Part shown: in pieces, positions 30,319-38,788 of the stretch
Position numbering within the stretch: position 1 is the stretch's first letter
Layout: every line of letters starts with the position of its first letter
Assembly: GCA_003281505.1 (NCBI GenBank)
Contig: QCBU01000002.1
Location: 1 to 64,000 of the forward strand
Reading direction: 5' to 3'
Length of the DNA stretch: 64,000 bases
DNA from: Prochlorococcus sp. AG-347-J14
GTDB lineage: Bacteria; Cyanobacteriota; Cyanobacteriia; PCC-6307; Cyanobiaceae
Notes under the pieces: generated by a model
Database searches by the model: none
Told to the model about the DNA's origin: nothing
What the model saw: only the letters and a program-made list of their open reading frames with translations
Made by a program: the position numbers and the translations under genes

Positions 30319-30497
30319 TTAAATACTTTTGGATCAGGGTGGAGAATTAGCTGATTGTTATGAGTTTTCTTAAGTTTGAAACCCTTCTTAGATAGTTTTT
30401 TCATTAAGTTAGCAGTTTCTTCGAATCTTGATGCCATTGCATCAAGACTTGAACAGTCGCTTGTTAATCCATTATCTTTCCATGTAAAAAAACTCAT
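30252..30497 (-). CDS. Small conserved-type hypothetical protein (81 aa)
   Basis: An 81-residue frame beginning MSFFTWKDNGLTSDCSSLDA with ATG at 30497 and ending inside the 3' end of the glycosyltransferase gene, a 67-base convergent overlap. It has a predicted helix (MASRFEETANLMKKLSKKG) and a beta-like tail rich in Leu and Phe, with no signal peptide and no membrane segment. Composition is protein-like, and it fills the space between two genes that otherwise would be empty, so I regard it as real. No domain is recognised and no function is proposed. The mraY stop lies ten bases downstream of its start codon side. Confidence 0.65.
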   Translation of the reverse strand: MSFFTWKDNGLTSDCSSLDAMASRFEETANLMKKLSKKGFKLKKTHNNQLILHPDPKVFNQWGFISEELPFKQLCLISDEE

Positions 30498-30507
30498 AAC
30501 AAATTTT

Positions 30508-31584
30508 TTAAAGATTAATTTTTAAAACTATACCTAAAATTACAAGTAAAATGTTGATTTTCCAAAAATTTTCAACTATTTTTTTTTCCTTAACTCCTTT
30601 AAGTTCAAAATGGTGGTGCAGTGGAGCCATTAAAAATAAGCGTTTTCCTCTGTGACATAATTTTTTTGTAATTTTAAAAAAACTTACTTGAATCATTACT
30701 GATACTGATTCAATAATAAATACTCCTGAAAAAATAGATAAGGTAAAAATGCTATCGGTTAATATTGCTATAGAACCCATAATTGCACCAATGCTTAGAG
30801 ATCCTGTATCACCCATAAATATCTTCGCAGGGTAACAATTGTACTTGAGAAACCCTAAGCATATGCCGGACATTGAATAACATAGGATACTAAAAACAAA
30901 GAGTTCTTGCTGTTCTTTCATTAATATTTCTGTACCTAACCCATAAAAGACAATCCCACTGCATCCAGCTGCTAATCCATCTAATCCATCAGTCAAATTT
31001 ACTGAATTACTTATGCCAACTAGCATTAAAAAAGAAATTGGTAGTATGAAATAACTTATATTTATTCCCCATGACTCAGATACTGTTATTAATGGATTTA
31101 TTAAATTATTTTTATAGGCTAAGAATATAAAAATTATTGAGATAATACTTTGTAGAGTAAATTTTTCTTTTGCTTTTAATCCTTTATTTTCTTTGTTTTT
31201 AATACTTAAATAATCATCTAACAATCCTGTAATAAAAAATCCAAAAATAGCCATTAATAAAAGAAATAATTTTAGAGAACCTAAATTTACAGCAATTATC
31301 AAAAGAAAAATTAAAAAAGGGATAATCATAAAAATCCCACCCATTGTTGGAGTAAAGTTTTTCTTATAGTGACTAGTAGGACCTTCAGTTCTAATATTTT
31401 GAAATAAATTCAATTTTCTGATAATACCTAGACCATTTTTTGTTGTTAATAAAGAAATAAAAAAAAATAATGTGAAAACTCCTATAAGAATAAAATTATT
31501 AAAAAAATAGGAGGTAACTATTAAAGCAAAAGTATTTAATATTAATAACGATTCAAAGTTAAAATTTTTAATCTTCCCAATCAT
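30508..31584 (-). CDS. mraY: Phospho-N-acetylmuramoyl-pentapeptide transferase MraY
   Basis: Integral membrane enzyme that makes lipid I from UDP-MurNAc-pentapeptide and undecaprenyl phosphate. Ten hydrophobic segments are apparent over 358 residues. Signature motifs: TMGGIFMIIPF near 80-90, NLTDGLDGLA near 198-207 with the catalytic aspartates, FMGDTGSLSIGA near 257-268, and LMAPLHHHFELKG near 323-335 (the HHH motif). Its first 17 bases overlap the 3' end of the DUF3134-like gene, so the two are probably co-translated. Other mra/mur genes are not linked here. Confidence 0.96.
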   Translation of the reverse strand: MIGKIKNFNFESLLILNTFALIVTSYFFNNFILIGVFTLFFFISLLTTKNGLGIIRKLNLFQNIRTEGPTSHYKKNFTPTMGGIFMIIPFLIFLLIIAVNLGSLKLFLLLMAIFGFFITGLLDDYLSIKNKENKGLKAKEKFTLQSIISIIFIFLAYKNNLINPLITVSESWGINISYFILPISFLMLVGISNSVNLTDGLDGLAAGCSGIVFYGLGTEILMKEQQELFVFSILCYSMSGICLGFLKYNCYPAKIFMGDTGSLSIGAIMGSIAILTDSIFTLSIFSGVFIIESVSVMIQVSFFKITKKLCHRGKRLFLMAPLHHHFELKGVKEKKIVENFWKINILLVILGIVLKINL

Positions 31585-31846
31585 CCTCAGATGAATCTTC
31601 TTCAGTCTTGTAATCTTCTTTTTCTCCCATTAGCGCTGAAAGTTCTTCTTCCTCTATAGTACTAATATCTTGTGAATCCCCCTCTTTTTCTGCAACAAGT
31701 CTTCCTGTATTTTCAAGCCAAGATAGTAGATCAGGTTCATCTCTTAATGGTAAAACAGGAGCCGGATCATCTCTGTGGTAGCAAGTTAAAGCAGGGTTTA
31801 CTCCTGAAATATCGTCTAATCTAATTTTTAATTTATTTGAGTCCAT
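31568..31846 (-). CDS. DUF3134-like small acidic protein
   Basis: A 92-residue protein. The middle, NPALTCYHRDDPAPVLPLRDEPDLLSWLENTGRL, resembles the cyanobacterial DUF3134 family. The C-terminal third is very acidic (SSEDDWED end) and likely disordered. ATG at 31846. The end overlaps the mraY start by 17 bases, a constant translational link that might mean a role in envelope growth, but this is only context. A dyad ATTATGT-tct-ACATAAT sits just upstream. Confidence 0.78.
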   Translation of the reverse strand: MDSNKLKIRLDDISGVNPALTCYHRDDPAPVLPLRDEPDLLSWLENTGRLVAEKEGDSQDISTIEEEELSALMGEKEDYKTEEDSSEDDWED

Positions 31847-31851
31847 TTAAA

Positions 31852-31883
31852 ATTATGTTCTACATAATAGGATAATACATAAT
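31852..31883. promoter_or_regulatory. Operator-like dyad with a third half-site
   Basis: ATTATGT (31852-31858) and ACATAAT (31862-31868) form a perfect seven-base inverted repeat with a three-base spacer. A third ACATAAT follows at 31877-31883. The gap is shared by the divergent DUF3134-mraY pair and the small membrane protein/argG side. It does not match the full cyanobacterial LexA or NtcA consensus. The pattern is seen; the binding protein is unknown. Confidence 0.4.
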
Positions 31884-31900
31884 GAAGCGTACGAAAAACT

Positions 31901-32095
31901 TTGTTTGATAAAGCAAATTTAAAATTCTTTTTAATTTGGTTAATTTCATTGTTGATTTCCGGATTATTTAAAATTATTGGATATTTGAATCCTAATGTTT
32001 TAATAATTAATAATTTTCTTACTTTGATACTAGTTTTTGGTCCAGCTCTTTTAGTTACAATAATATTAGTTTTTAAAAAGTTTTCAAATTCTTAA
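31901..32095 (+). CDS. Small two-helix membrane protein (64 aa), TTG start
   Basis: A 64-residue frame with two hydrophobic segments, FFLIWLISLLISGLFKIIGYL (about 9-29) and FLTLILVFGPALLVTIILVF (about 39-58), with a short Asn-rich turn between and a basic end KKFSNS. The start is TTG at 31901; a stop lies six codons upstream in frame and no ATG is available. It ends 31 bases before argG and may be co-transcribed with it. Hydrophobic character is clear, but AT-rich DNA easily gives such frames, so reality is moderately sure. No function proposed. Confidence 0.6.
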   Translation: MFDKANLKFFLIWLISLLISGLFKIIGYLNPNVLIINNFLTLILVFGPALLVTIILVFKKFSNS

Positions 32096-32126
32096 ATTAC
32101 GTCAAAAATTTATGGAGCAAATTTAG

Positions 32127-33341
32127 ATGCAAAGCGTAAAAAAAGTTGTATTAGCGTATTCCGGGGGGGTAGATACGAGCGTTTGCATTCCCTATTTAAA
32201 GAATGAATATGGAATTTCAGAAGTAGTTACTTTTGTGGCAGATCTTGGTCAAGGAGAGGATTTAGAACTTATTAGGCAAAAAGCTTTAAATTCTGGGGCA
32301 TCTAAATCAATCGTTGGTAGTTTAGTTAATAATTTTGTTGAGAGATACGCTTTTCCAGCTATAAGAGCAAACGCACTATATTTAGATAAATATCCTTTAT
32401 CTACAGCTCTTGCAAGGCCTTTGATTGCCGAAAATTTAGTAAATATTGCTCGAGAAATGAATGCTGATGCAGTAGCTCATGGATGCACCGGTAAAGGCAA
32501 TGATCAAGTCCGATTTGATTTAGCAATTAATGCTTTAGGTCCTGATTTGAAAATAATTACTCCTGCAAGGGAGTGGAATATGAGTAGGGAAGAAGCAATT
32601 TTGTATGGAGAAAAATTTGGCATTCCTGCGCCAGTATCAAAAAAATCACCATACTCAATAGACGTTAACTTACTTGGTAGGAGTATTGAAGCGGGAATTT
32701 TAGAAGACCCAATGCAAGAGGCACCTGAAGATATATTTGCGATTACATCATCAATTGAAAATTCACCTGATTCCCCTCAAGATATAGAAATTGTTTTTAA
32801 AAATGGTTTTCCAGTTGGAATTAATGATGAATTTTTAAGTCCAGTAGAGATTATTCATAAAGCAAATGATCTTTCAGGAGCGCATGGTTTTGGAAGAATA
32901 GATATGATTGAAGATCGAGTGGTAGGAATTAAAAGTAGAGAGATTTATGAAACTCCTGGCCTTTTACTTTTAATCAAAGCTCACAAAGAATTAGAAAGCA
33001 TTACATTAAATCCAGATGTTGTCGATTTTAAAGGGATAGTGGAAAAAAAATGGGGTCAATTAGTCTATCAAGGTTTTTGGTTTGGACCTCTTAAAGATAG
33101 TTTAGATGCATTTATTTCATCAACTCAAACTTCAGTTAATGGAAGAGTAAAGATTAGACTTCATAAGGGGAATGCAATAGTAATTGGGAGAATGTCGGAA
33201 AATAATTCACTTTACAGGGAAGATTTGGCAACTTATAGCAAAGACGATGTTTTTAATCATTCTTTAGCAGAGGGTTTTATTTATATGTGGGGTATGTCTA
33301 ATAAAATATGGGCTGAATTAAATTCAAAAACAAAAGATTAA
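32127..33341 (+). CDS. argG: Argininosuccinate synthase
   Basis: Joins citrulline and aspartate with ATP to make argininosuccinate, the step before ArgH. The N-terminal ATP PP-loop is [10 protein letters not shown] (9-18). Substrate-binding stretches [12 protein letters not shown] (about 118-129), [11 protein letters not shown] and [17 protein letters not shown] are all present. The length of 404 residues is normal. ATG at 32127. Its stop and that of the converging rpsF are only three bases apart. Confidence 0.98.
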   Translation: MQSVKKVVLAYSGGVDTSVCIPYLKNEYGISEVVTFVADLGQGEDLELIRQKALNSGASKSIVGSLVNNFVERYAFPAIRANALYLDKYPLSTALARPLIAENLVNIAREMNADAVAHGCTGKGNDQVRFDLAINALGPDLKIITPAREWNMSREEAILYGEKFGIPAPVSKKSPYSIDVNLLGRSIEAGILEDPMQEAPEDIFAITSSIENSPDSPQDIEIVFKNGFPVGINDEFLSPVEIIHKANDLSGAHGFGRIDMIEDRVVGIKSREIYETPGLLLLIKAHKELESITLNPDVVDFKGIVEKKWGQLVYQGFWFGPLKDSLDAFISSTQTSVNGRVKIRLHKGNAIVIGRMSENNSLYREDLATYSKDDVFNHSLAEGFIYMWGMSNKIWAELNSKTKD

Positions 33342-33344
33342 CAT

Positions 33345-33806
33345 TCAAGATTCTCGATTTTCTTCGGTTTGGATATTATCTTTTTCAGAAGTGGAACTAT
33401 CTGCTTTGACTAATGGTTCTTTTTCCTTGGATTCAATTTTAGTTTCTGAATTCTCTTTATCATCTGCTTGAGTGGAACTCTTAGTAGAAGGTCTTGAAGT
33501 TGGTAAAGGTCCTTCTTGTTTAACGGTCATGTATCTTATGACATCTTCACTAAGTCTCATTGCTTTTTCAATTTTGAAAACATGTTGTCCATCACCTTGA
33601 TGACTTAGTTGAACGTAAATTCCTTCTCTGTGTTTTGATATTTGATAGGCTAATCTTCTTTTACCTCTCATTTGACTATCAAGGATGATACCGCCAAATT
33701 CTTCTAAAAGTTTATTGTATTTATCTATATGGTTAGTTACTTCATCTTCCGCAATATCTGGGCGGAGGATGTACATTGTTTCGTAATAAGATTGTTGATC
33801 ATTCAT
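33345..33806 (-). CDS. rpsF: 30S ribosomal protein bS6 with long acidic tail
   Basis: Small-subunit protein that pairs with bS18 on the platform. The S6 core is [18 protein letters not shown] to about residue 100, including [22 protein letters not shown] and [16 protein letters not shown] use ATG at 33806; the frame also allows TTG at 33818 (MSETMNDQ). After the core come about 50 residues rich in Ser, Thr, Lys and Glu ending NRES, far longer than in E. coli and likely disordered. A 10-base perfect inverted repeat lies 31-69 bases upstream and may regulate it. rpsR is not nearby. Confidence 0.95.
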   Translation of the reverse strand: MNDQQSYYETMYILRPDIAEDEVTNHIDKYNKLLEEFGGIILDSQMRGKRRLAYQISKHREGIYVQLSHQGDGQHVFKIEKAMRLSEDVIRYMTVKQEGPLPTSRPSTKSSTQADDKENSETKIESKEKEPLVKADSSTSEKDNIQTEENRES

Positions 33807-33836
33807 TGTTTCAGACAAGGTCTTTGGCTCATAAAT

Positions 33837-33875
33837 TGATGTAATGAGCGTCTGTTCATATATAACATTACATCA
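33837..33875 (-). promoter_or_regulatory. Inverted repeat upstream of rpsF (possible S6 leader or operator)
   Basis: TGATGTAATG (33837-33846) and CATTACATCA (33866-33875) pair perfectly over ten bases with a 19-base spacer. On the minus strand the spacer contains TATATATGAACAG. The octamer ATGAACAG occurs there and again 31 bases upstream, so the element also has a direct repeat. CATCATGATG at 33871-33880 is itself a palindrome. It could be an mRNA hairpin in the bS6 leader or a protein operator. Confidence 0.5.
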
Positions 33876-33910
33876 TGATGTGCTGTTCATTGAAAATTAG
33901 AATAATTTAT

Positions 33911-34771
33911 TTAGAGATAATTTTTGAGTGCGTTATTCATAATATGAAAAGGTACTTCTAAGCCATTTGTCCAAAATGATAATGATTGCAATCCTTGAGC
34001 AACAAGCATTTGTAAACCATCAATAGTCATACATCCTTTGTTAGCACTGAATTTCAATAGATGAGTTGGCGCAGGATTGTAGATTAAATCATAAACAATT
34101 GTTTTTGATTTAAGAGATCTCCAAAAAGATTCTCCATATGGCAATATATTCATTTCATGTTTAGCTCTTTTCATGCCTACTGGTGTTGTATTCACCACTA
34201 AATCAGCTTCTTCAATAAAATTTTGTGTTTGATTATCATTACTTAACAGACCCTGAATTTGAATTTGATCTTCAAAATTTTTTATTAATTTATTTAGAGA
34301 TGATTTGTTTCTTGATACAACTGATATTCTTGAAAGTTTTAAATTTATTAATCCTTGAATAACAGATCGAGCTGCACCACCAGAGCCAAGAACAATAGAT
34401 TGCTTTTTTGTTAAATTTAATGTTTTTAAAGGATAAATAAATCCTTCTACATCTGTATTAGTTGCACTCCATTCTTTTTCAGAATTTAATTTTAGAGTAT
34501 TAATTGCTTTTAGTTTGCTCGCAATAGGGGAAATTTCACTACAAAGGTTTAGTACTTTTTCTTTGTGAGGAATTGTGATATTTAAACCTTTGCAATTAAC
34601 TTTTTTCAAAGAATTTAGAACTAATTCTAGATCTTCATTTTTGCAAGGCATAGCAATATAAATTAAATCTAGGCCTAAATATTGAAAGGCAGCATTTTGC
34701 ATAATCGGTGACAAGGAATGGCTTACTGGATCGCCGATTAATGCAATAAAAGATGTCTTACTTGAAATCAT
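33911..34771 (-). CDS. aroE: Shikimate dehydrogenase
   Basis: NADPH-dependent reduction of 3-dehydroshikimate in aromatic amino acid synthesis. Family motifs: GDPVSHSLSPIMQNAAF at 13-29, NITIPHKEKVL near 64-74 with the catalytic Lys, NTDVEGF near 104-110, and the nucleotide loop LGSGGAARSVI near 128-138. The conserved end DGLQMLVAQGLQSLSFWTNG is also there. The length of 286 residues is normal. ATG at 34771. A DAHP synthase of the same pathway lies at 42828. It is divergent from dnaK with an 87-117 base gap. Confidence 0.96.
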   Translation of the reverse strand: MISSKTSFIALIGDPVSHSLSPIMQNAAFQYLGLDLIYIAMPCKNEDLELVLNSLKKVNCKGLNITIPHKEKVLNLCSEISPIASKLKAINTLKLNSEKEWSATNTDVEGFIYPLKTLNLTKKQSIVLGSGGAARSVIQGLINLKLSRISVVSRNKSSLNKLIKNFEDQIQIQGLLSNDNQTQNFIEEADLVVNTTPVGMKRAKHEMNILPYGESFWRSLKSKTIVYDLIYNPAPTHLLKFSANKGCMTIDGLQMLVAQGLQSLSFWTNGLEVPFHIMNNALKNYL

Positions 34772-34888
34772 GTTTAGAATTCTTTCCTAAAAAAGTAATG
34801 ATCTGTTCGGGAACCACACCCCGTTTCTGAGTAACAATAATGACGCCGATGACCGATTATGGAGAATATCAAATATAAGAAATTACCC

Positions 34889-36796
34889 ATGGGTAAGGTT
34901 GTAGGAATCGATTTAGGAACAACTAATAGTTGTGTCGCTGTAATGGAAGGTGGTAAACCTACTGTAATAGCAAATGCTGAGGGTTTCAGAACTACTCCGT
35001 CAGTTGTTGCATATACAAAAAATCAAGATCAGCTTGTAGGGCAAATTGCTAAAAGACAAGCTGTTATGAACCCTGAAAATACTTTTTACTCCGCAAAGCG
35101 CTTTGTTGGAAGAAGAGTTGATGAAGTAAATGAAGAATCTAAAGAAGTAAGTTATTCTGTTGAAAAATCCGGCTCTAGTGTCAAACTAAAGTGTCCTATT
35201 TTGGATAAACAGTTCTCCCCTGAAGAGGTAAGTTCTCAGGTTTTAAGAAAGTTAGCAGATGATGCAGGTAAATACCTTGGTGAAAAAGTTACCCAGGCTG
35301 TAATTACTGTTCCAGCTTATTTTAATGACTCCCAGAGACAGGCCACAAAAGATGCGGGAAAAATTGCAGGTTTAGAAGTTCTCAGGATTGTCAATGAGCC
35401 AACTGCTGCAGCCTTAGCATATGGTTTGGATAAAGAAAATGAAAAAATTCTTGTATTTGATTTGGGCGGGGGAACATTTGACGTTTCTGTAATTGAAGCT
35501 GGTGATGGAGTAACTGAAGTTCTATCTACTTCTGGAGATACGCATTTAGGTGGTGATGATTTTGATAGATGTATCGTAGATCATTTAGCAAGTACTTTTA
35601 AATCAAATGAGGGAATTGACCTTAGACAAGATAAGCAAGCTTTACAGCGGCTTACTGAAGCAGCAGAAAAAGCAAAAATCGAGCTTTCAAATGCTACTCA
35701 AAGTGAAATAAATTTGCCGTTTATCACAGCGACTCCTGAAGGACCAAAACATTTAGATTTGAATCTAACTAGAGCAAAATTTGAGGAACTAGCAGCTTCT
35801 TTAATTGATAGGTGCAAAACCCCAGTTGAGAGAGCTATAAGTGATGCAAAAATTTCTACTAGTGAAATTGATGAAGTTGTGATGGTGGGAGGTTCATCAA
35901 GGATACCTGCAGTTTTAGATTTAGTTAAAAAAATAATAGGTAAGGAACCAAATCAAACTGTAAATCCTGATGAAGTCGTCGCTGTTGGAGCAGCTATTCA
36001 AGGAGGAGTTTTAGCGGGAGAAGTTAAAGATATTTTACTGCTTGATGTTACTCCACTTTCTTTAGGTGTAGAAACTTTAGGTGGGGTTATGACAAAAATG
36101 ATTAATAGAAACACTACAGTTCCTACTAAGAAATCTGAGACATATTCAACTGCTGTAGATGGGCAAACTAACGTAGAAATTCATGTATTGCAGGGTGAAA
36201 GAGAAATGGCATCTGATAACAAAAGTTTAGGAACTTTTAGATTAGATGGTATTCCATCAGCACCAAGAGGTGTCCCTCAAATTGAAGTGACCTTTGATAT
36301 TGATGCAAACGGTATCCTTAGTGTTACAGCTAAAGATAAAGGAAGTGGCAAAGAGCAAAGTATTTCAATTACTGGTGCTTCTACTTTATCTGATAATGAG
36401 GTTGAAAAAATGGTTAAAGATGCAGAATCAAATGCATCAGCAGATAAAGAAAAAAGAGAAAAAATAGATTTAAAGAATCAAGCCGAAACACTTGTCTATC
36501 AGACAGAAAAGCAACTTGGTGAGTTAGGAGATAAAGTTGATGCTTCAGCAAAGTCTAAGGTTGAAGAAAAAAGTAATGCTTTAAAAGAGGCAATCTCAAA
36601 AGAAGACTATGAATCAATGAAAAAACTCCTAGAAGAGCTTCAACAAGAACTTTATGCAATTGGTTCATCTGTTTATCAGCAACAAGGTAATCAGCCTCCA
36701 ACACCCGGTTCAGCGAGTGGTCCTGATCAGACTGAATCAAATGATAAAGGAGGAGACGATGTAATTGATGCTGACTTTACTGAATCTAAAGATTAG
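34889..36796 (+). CDS. dnaK: Chaperone DnaK (Hsp70)
   Basis: ATP-driven folding chaperone; partner of the DnaJ and GrpE at the left end. I start at the ATG at 34889, giving [15 protein letters not shown] and 635 residues; the frame also has an ATG ten codons upstream (34859), but Hsp70s begin at MGK(V/I). The nucleotide-binding domain shows [39 protein letters not shown] and [11 protein letters not shown]; the substrate domain follows [13 protein letters not shown]. The tail ends [15 protein letters not shown], the DVIDAD(F/Y) type found in principal cyanobacterial DnaKs. The 3' end overlaps the converging oxidoreductase gene by four bases. Confidence 0.97.
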   Translation: MGKVVGIDLGTTNSCVAVMEGGKPTVIANAEGFRTTPSVVAYTKNQDQLVGQIAKRQAVMNPENTFYSAKRFVGRRVDEVNEESKEVSYSVEKSGSSVKLKCPILDKQFSPEEVSSQVLRKLADDAGKYLGEKVTQAVITVPAYFNDSQRQATKDAGKIAGLEVLRIVNEPTAAALAYGLDKENEKILVFDLGGGTFDVSVIEAGDGVTEVLSTSGDTHLGGDDFDRCIVDHLASTFKSNEGIDLRQDKQALQRLTEAAEKAKIELSNATQSEINLPFITATPEGPKHLDLNLTRAKFEELAASLIDRCKTPVERAISDAKISTSEIDEVVMVGGSSRIPAVLDLVKKIIGKEPNQTVNPDEVVAVGAAIQGGVLAGEVKDILLLDVTPLSLGVETLGGVMTKMINRNTTVPTKKSETYSTAVDGQTNVEIHVLQGEREMASDNKSLGTFRLDGIPSAPRGVPQIEVTFDIDANGILSVTAKDKGSGKEQSISITGASTLSDNEVEKMVKDAESNASADKEKREKIDLKNQAETLVYQTEKQLGELGDKVDASAKSKVEEKSNALKEAISKEDYESMKKLLEELQQELYAIGSSVYQQQGNQPPTPGSASGPDQTESNDKGGDDVIDADFTESKD

Positions 36797-37875
36797 GAAA
36801 AGTATTTTTTAATTTCACTGGCAACCCATTTAGAACAAGCTGGCGCAAGTAAAATGCCATTTTTATAAAAACCTGTACAAATTAATAGTCCATCTCCGAA
36901 ATTTTTTAATATTGGTGAAGGTTCACCTTCAGGTCTAGATCTTATACCAAACCATTTTTTTGTGATTTGACCGTTAATAAGCCAAGTTGGTTTTTTATCA
37001 AGAAAATTTGTAATTTTCTCAAAAATATTTTTTTCTGGATTTATACTATATTCATCTGTTGAACCAATTATAAGTTTGTTGTTTGATATTGGAATTATAT
37101 TTTTGCCATTAATATTGAATTGTTTTGGAAGTGTTAATAAATCAACTTCTGCATCATTTATGCTTATTTCTATAGCTTGACCTAAAACGGGCTTTAATTT
37201 GATGTTGTGAGACAGGTTATCTATTAAATTAATAGCTTTAAGAGAATTACACAAAATAACCATGTCAGATTTGATATTTTCATTGTTTTTTGTTGTAGAA
37301 AACCATTGATTGTTTGATTTTCTAATTTTTATTATTTCTTCATTTACAAAATTTATTTTTTTATTTTTTAGGTATGTATCTAATGTATTAAGTAATAATG
37401 GAGCATTTATTCTTCCATCATTGAAGGAAATAATACCTTTTATATTTTTTGTTTGGAATGCTTGATTTATATTTTTGATAAATATTGAATCTCTTTCTAA
37501 AATTTGTAAGTTTAGATCCTTATTTTGATAAATAAATTTTTCTAATTTTTTAAACTTTTCTTCATTCGTAGTTAGTTGTATTAATGGCTTTTTAATCTTT
37601 AATTCATAATTAAATTTTTGCAGAAGCTCAATATATTTTGGCCATAGTTCAACGCTTTGTTTCCTGAGATCCCAACTTCTGCCTCTCCTTTTTTGATACA
37701 TATTACCCATTAGTAGCCCTAAAGCTGCATTGCTACTATTTTTTTGTTCTGCTGGATCTATTATTGTTATCTGAAAGCCTAATTCTGATAATTCTAAGGC
37801 GTTAAATTTTCCAATAATCCCTGATCCAATGATAACTATGTGAGCTTTTTGAAAATTTTCTTTTAAGCTTTTCAT
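36793..37875 (-). CDS. FAD-dependent amino-acid-oxidase-like (DadA/ThiO) protein
   Basis: Predicted flavoprotein oxidoreductase, 360 residues. The N-terminal Rossmann fingerprint is [28 protein letters not shown] (14-41), and the C-terminal FAD contact is [19 protein letters not shown] near 328-346. This fits the D-amino-acid oxidase/glycine oxidase family (DAO fold). In thiamine synthesis such an enzyme (ThiO) oxidises glycine, but the substrate here cannot be told from motifs and no thi gene is adjacent. It is AT-rich and Asn/Lys-rich. It overlaps dnaK convergently by four bases and is divergent from purU by 48 bases. Confidence 0.85.
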   Translation of the reverse strand: MKSLKENFQKAHIVIIGSGIIGKFNALELSELGFQITIIDPAEQKNSSNAALGLLMGNMYQKRRGRSWDLRKQSVELWPKYIELLQKFNYELKIKKPLIQLTTNEEKFKKLEKFIYQNKDLNLQILERDSIFIKNINQAFQTKNIKGIISFNDGRINAPLLLNTLDTYLKNKKINFVNEEIIKIRKSNNQWFSTTKNNENIKSDMVILCNSLKAINLIDNLSHNIKLKPVLGQAIEISINDAEVDLLTLPKQFNINGKNIIPISNNKLIIGSTDEYSINPEKNIFEKITNFLDKKPTWLINGQITKKWFGIRSRPEGEPSPILKNFGDGLLICTGFYKNGILLAPACSKWVASEIKKYFS

Positions 37876-37923
37876 TGATATATTAGGAATACTTGATTAT
37901 TTGACTTAATAGTTAAAGATTTT

Positions 37924-38778
37924 TTGGAACATCCATCAATTATATTCAAAATTGTTTGTCCCGATCGTCCTGGCCTTGTAAGTTTACTTACAAGTTGGAT
38001 TTCAAATTATGGTGGCAATATAAAACATTCTGATCATCATACAGATCAAGATGCGGGTTTGTTTCTTAGTCGAATTGAATGGAATAGTAAAAATGCATTT
38101 TTTAATAGATATGAAATTTATAAAGAATTTGAAAAAATTGCAAATGAAGTAAATGGAATATTTAACGTAAATTATTCTGATGAAATTCCAAATGTTGCTA
38201 TTTTCGTGAGTAAACAAAATCATTGTTTGATTGATTTACTTTGGCGAGTAAGAAATGGTGAACTTAAAATGAAAGTCCCGTTAATAATTTCAAATCATCC
38301 TGATCTTGAAAATATTGCAAATGACTTTAATGCGAAATTTGTTTATATTGATACATTTAATGTTGAAAAATCTATTGTTGAAGATCAATTTTTAAATTTG
38401 TTAAAAGAATATGAAATTGATCTTGTTGTATTAGCGAAATATATGCAAATTTTGAGCGACTCTTTTTTAAAAAATTTTTCTTCAATAATAAATATTCATC
38501 ATTCTTTCTTACCTGCATTTAAGGGCGGGCAACCATATCATCGAGCATGGAAGAGAGGTGTTAAATTAATCGGTGCTACTGCTCACTATGTTACTGAAGA
38601 TCTTGATGAAGGACCGATAATAGAGCAATGTACAGTTAATGTAAGTCATAGGGATGAAGTTGATGATTTGATTAGAAAAGGAAGAGATATTGAAAGAATA
38701 GCTTTAGCAAGAGCAGTTAGATTACATCTAAATCATCAAGTATTTGTCTACAACAGCAAAACTGCTGTTTTTGATTGA
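37924..38778 (+). CDS. purU: Formyltetrahydrofolate deformylase PurU
   Basis: Hydrolyses 10-formyl-THF to THF and formate, balancing one-carbon pools. The N-terminal ACT domain (about 5-80) begins IIFKIVCPDRPGLVSLLTSWI; the formyltransferase-like hydrolase domain follows, with KYMQILSDSFL, NIHHSFLPAFKGGQPYHRAWKRGVKLIGATAHYV containing the active-site HHSFLP and later D-E-GPIIEQ. The start is TTG at 37924 (MEHPSIIFK), required to keep the ACT domain whole. The length of 284 residues is normal. A terminator-like hairpin overlaps its last codons. Confidence 0.95.
   Translation: MEHPSIIFKIVCPDRPGLVSLLTSWISNYGGNIKHSDHHTDQDAGLFLSRIEWNSKNAFFNRYEIYKEFEKIANEVNGIFNVNYSDEIPNVAIFVSKQNHCLIDLLWRVRNGELKMKVPLIISNHPDLENIANDFNAKFVYIDTFNVEKSIVEDQFLNLLKEYEIDLVVLAKYMQILSDSFLKNFSSIINIHHSFLPAFKGGQPYHRAWKRGVKLIGATAHYVTEDLDEGPIIEQCTVNVSHRDEVDDLIRKGRDIERIALARAVRLHLNHQVFVYNSKTAVFD
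38752..38772 (+). terminator. Terminator-like hairpin in the 3' end of purU
   Basis: Stem AACAGC/GCTGTT (38752-38757 and 38764-38769) with a six-base loop, followed by three more T. It lies inside the last codons of purU, before the converging CLC gene. The T tract is short, so efficiency is uncertain. Confidence 0.45.
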
Positions 38779-38788
38779 AGATAGTTTC

